The position numbers were made by a program, and so were the translations under genes. A stretch of DNA of 40,275 nt from Bacteroides sp. (lineage in GTDB: Bacteria > Bacteroidota > Bacteroidia > Bacteroidales > Muribaculaceae): contig JAAVCH010000045.1 in assembly GCA_014802425.1 (NCBI GenBank), positions 1 to 40,275 on the forward strand. Direction: 5' to 3'. A model generated the notes under the pieces. That model did no database searches. It was not told the DNA's origin and was given only the letters and a program-made list of their open reading frames with translations. Shown piece after piece: positions 40,196 to 40,275 of the stretch (its first letter is position 1; the number at the start of each line of letters is the position of its first letter).

Positions 40196-40275
40196 ATGGA
40201 AACCAAAAGAATAGCTCTCGGCTGCATGGGTATGAACCGCGGCAATAAGGAGCAAAGTATCCGCACTATTGATAC
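40196..40275 (+). CDS. Aldo/keto reductase, N-terminal fragment at window edge
   Basis: 26 codons are visible, reading METKRIALGCMGMNRGN then EQSIRTID. ALGCMGM is the first strand of aldo/keto reductases and ESIRTI-like helix residues follow. The gene runs out of the window. The N-terminus is shorter than in most members (usually 10-15 residues precede GCMGM), so either it is a compact member or the start region has been altered. NADPH-dependent carbonyl reduction is the family reaction. Confidence 0.65.
   Translation, partial: METKRIALGCMGMNRGNKEQSIRTID

Overview
The window looks like chromosome of a Bacteroidales bacterium, most likely in or near Muribaculaceae. The evidence is a complete type IX secretion (gliding/Por) cluster, several promoters of the Bacteroidetes form (TTTG or TTG, 19-20 bp, TAnnTTTG), little Shine-Dalgarno use, and Bacteroidales-type gene families (EnvC-like M23 protein, DUF4292, SRPBCC next to pyrE, EFR1). 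The family-level placement is inference. The first ~28.4 kb is GC-rich and densely coding. The last ~11.5 kb is AT-richer, patchy, and carries pseudogenes and an insertion sequence.

Layout. 1-116: 3' end of a 5S rRNA gene and its terminator, the end of an rRNA operon. 374-2131: two GT2 glycosyltransferases. 2329-2496: a 55-residue 2[4Fe-4S] ferredoxin with its own promoter, a pair of upstream palindromes and a strong terminator. 2701-8877: dut, a TPR protein, a DUF4292 protein, an EnvC-like coiled-coil/M23 protein and a FemAB/GNAT-like protein in one co-directional run. 8931-9854 (-): an Rpn/PD-(D/E)XK protein with a 12-bp tandem repeat. 10053-13457 (-): a GT2 enzyme followed directly by a polysaccharide flippase fused to a glycosyltransferase-like domain. 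13631-21139 (-): porT-porP-gldK-gldL-gldM-gldN, the T9SS core with its motor. 21255-24912 (+): dGTPase, TPM-domain protein and a DUF3298 lipoprotein. 24976-28372 (-): pyrE, SRPBCC protein, Rieske-like lipoprotein and a LysE-type exporter with a long extra domain.

From 28.4 kb the character changes: a 60-bp tandem repeat next to the pyrE promoter, then an AT-rich block of two reading frames interrupted only by TAG codons and ended by TAA, then broken nitroreductase/ferredoxin and panB genes. At 30.7-34.3 kb (-) there is a radical SAM gene and a group of EFR1, two tandem cupins and a secreted alpha/beta hydrolase. At 34.7-37.0 kb (-) is a small RiPP system: an ACGX-repeat precursor peptide, a radical SAM/SPASM maturase, and a quinone-oxidoreductase-like gene that overlaps the maturase by 4 bp. 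An HxlR regulator and an epoxide hydrolase diverge from it. An IS630-type element with a -1 frameshift signal follows, then a broken AAA ATPase gene and the first codons of an aldo/keto reductase.

The best candidates for new biology are the ACGX peptide/maturase/oxidoreductase set with its HxlR neighbour, the TAG-only interrupted AT-rich block (possible UAG recoding in a phage-derived fragment), and the flippase-glycosyltransferase fusion.
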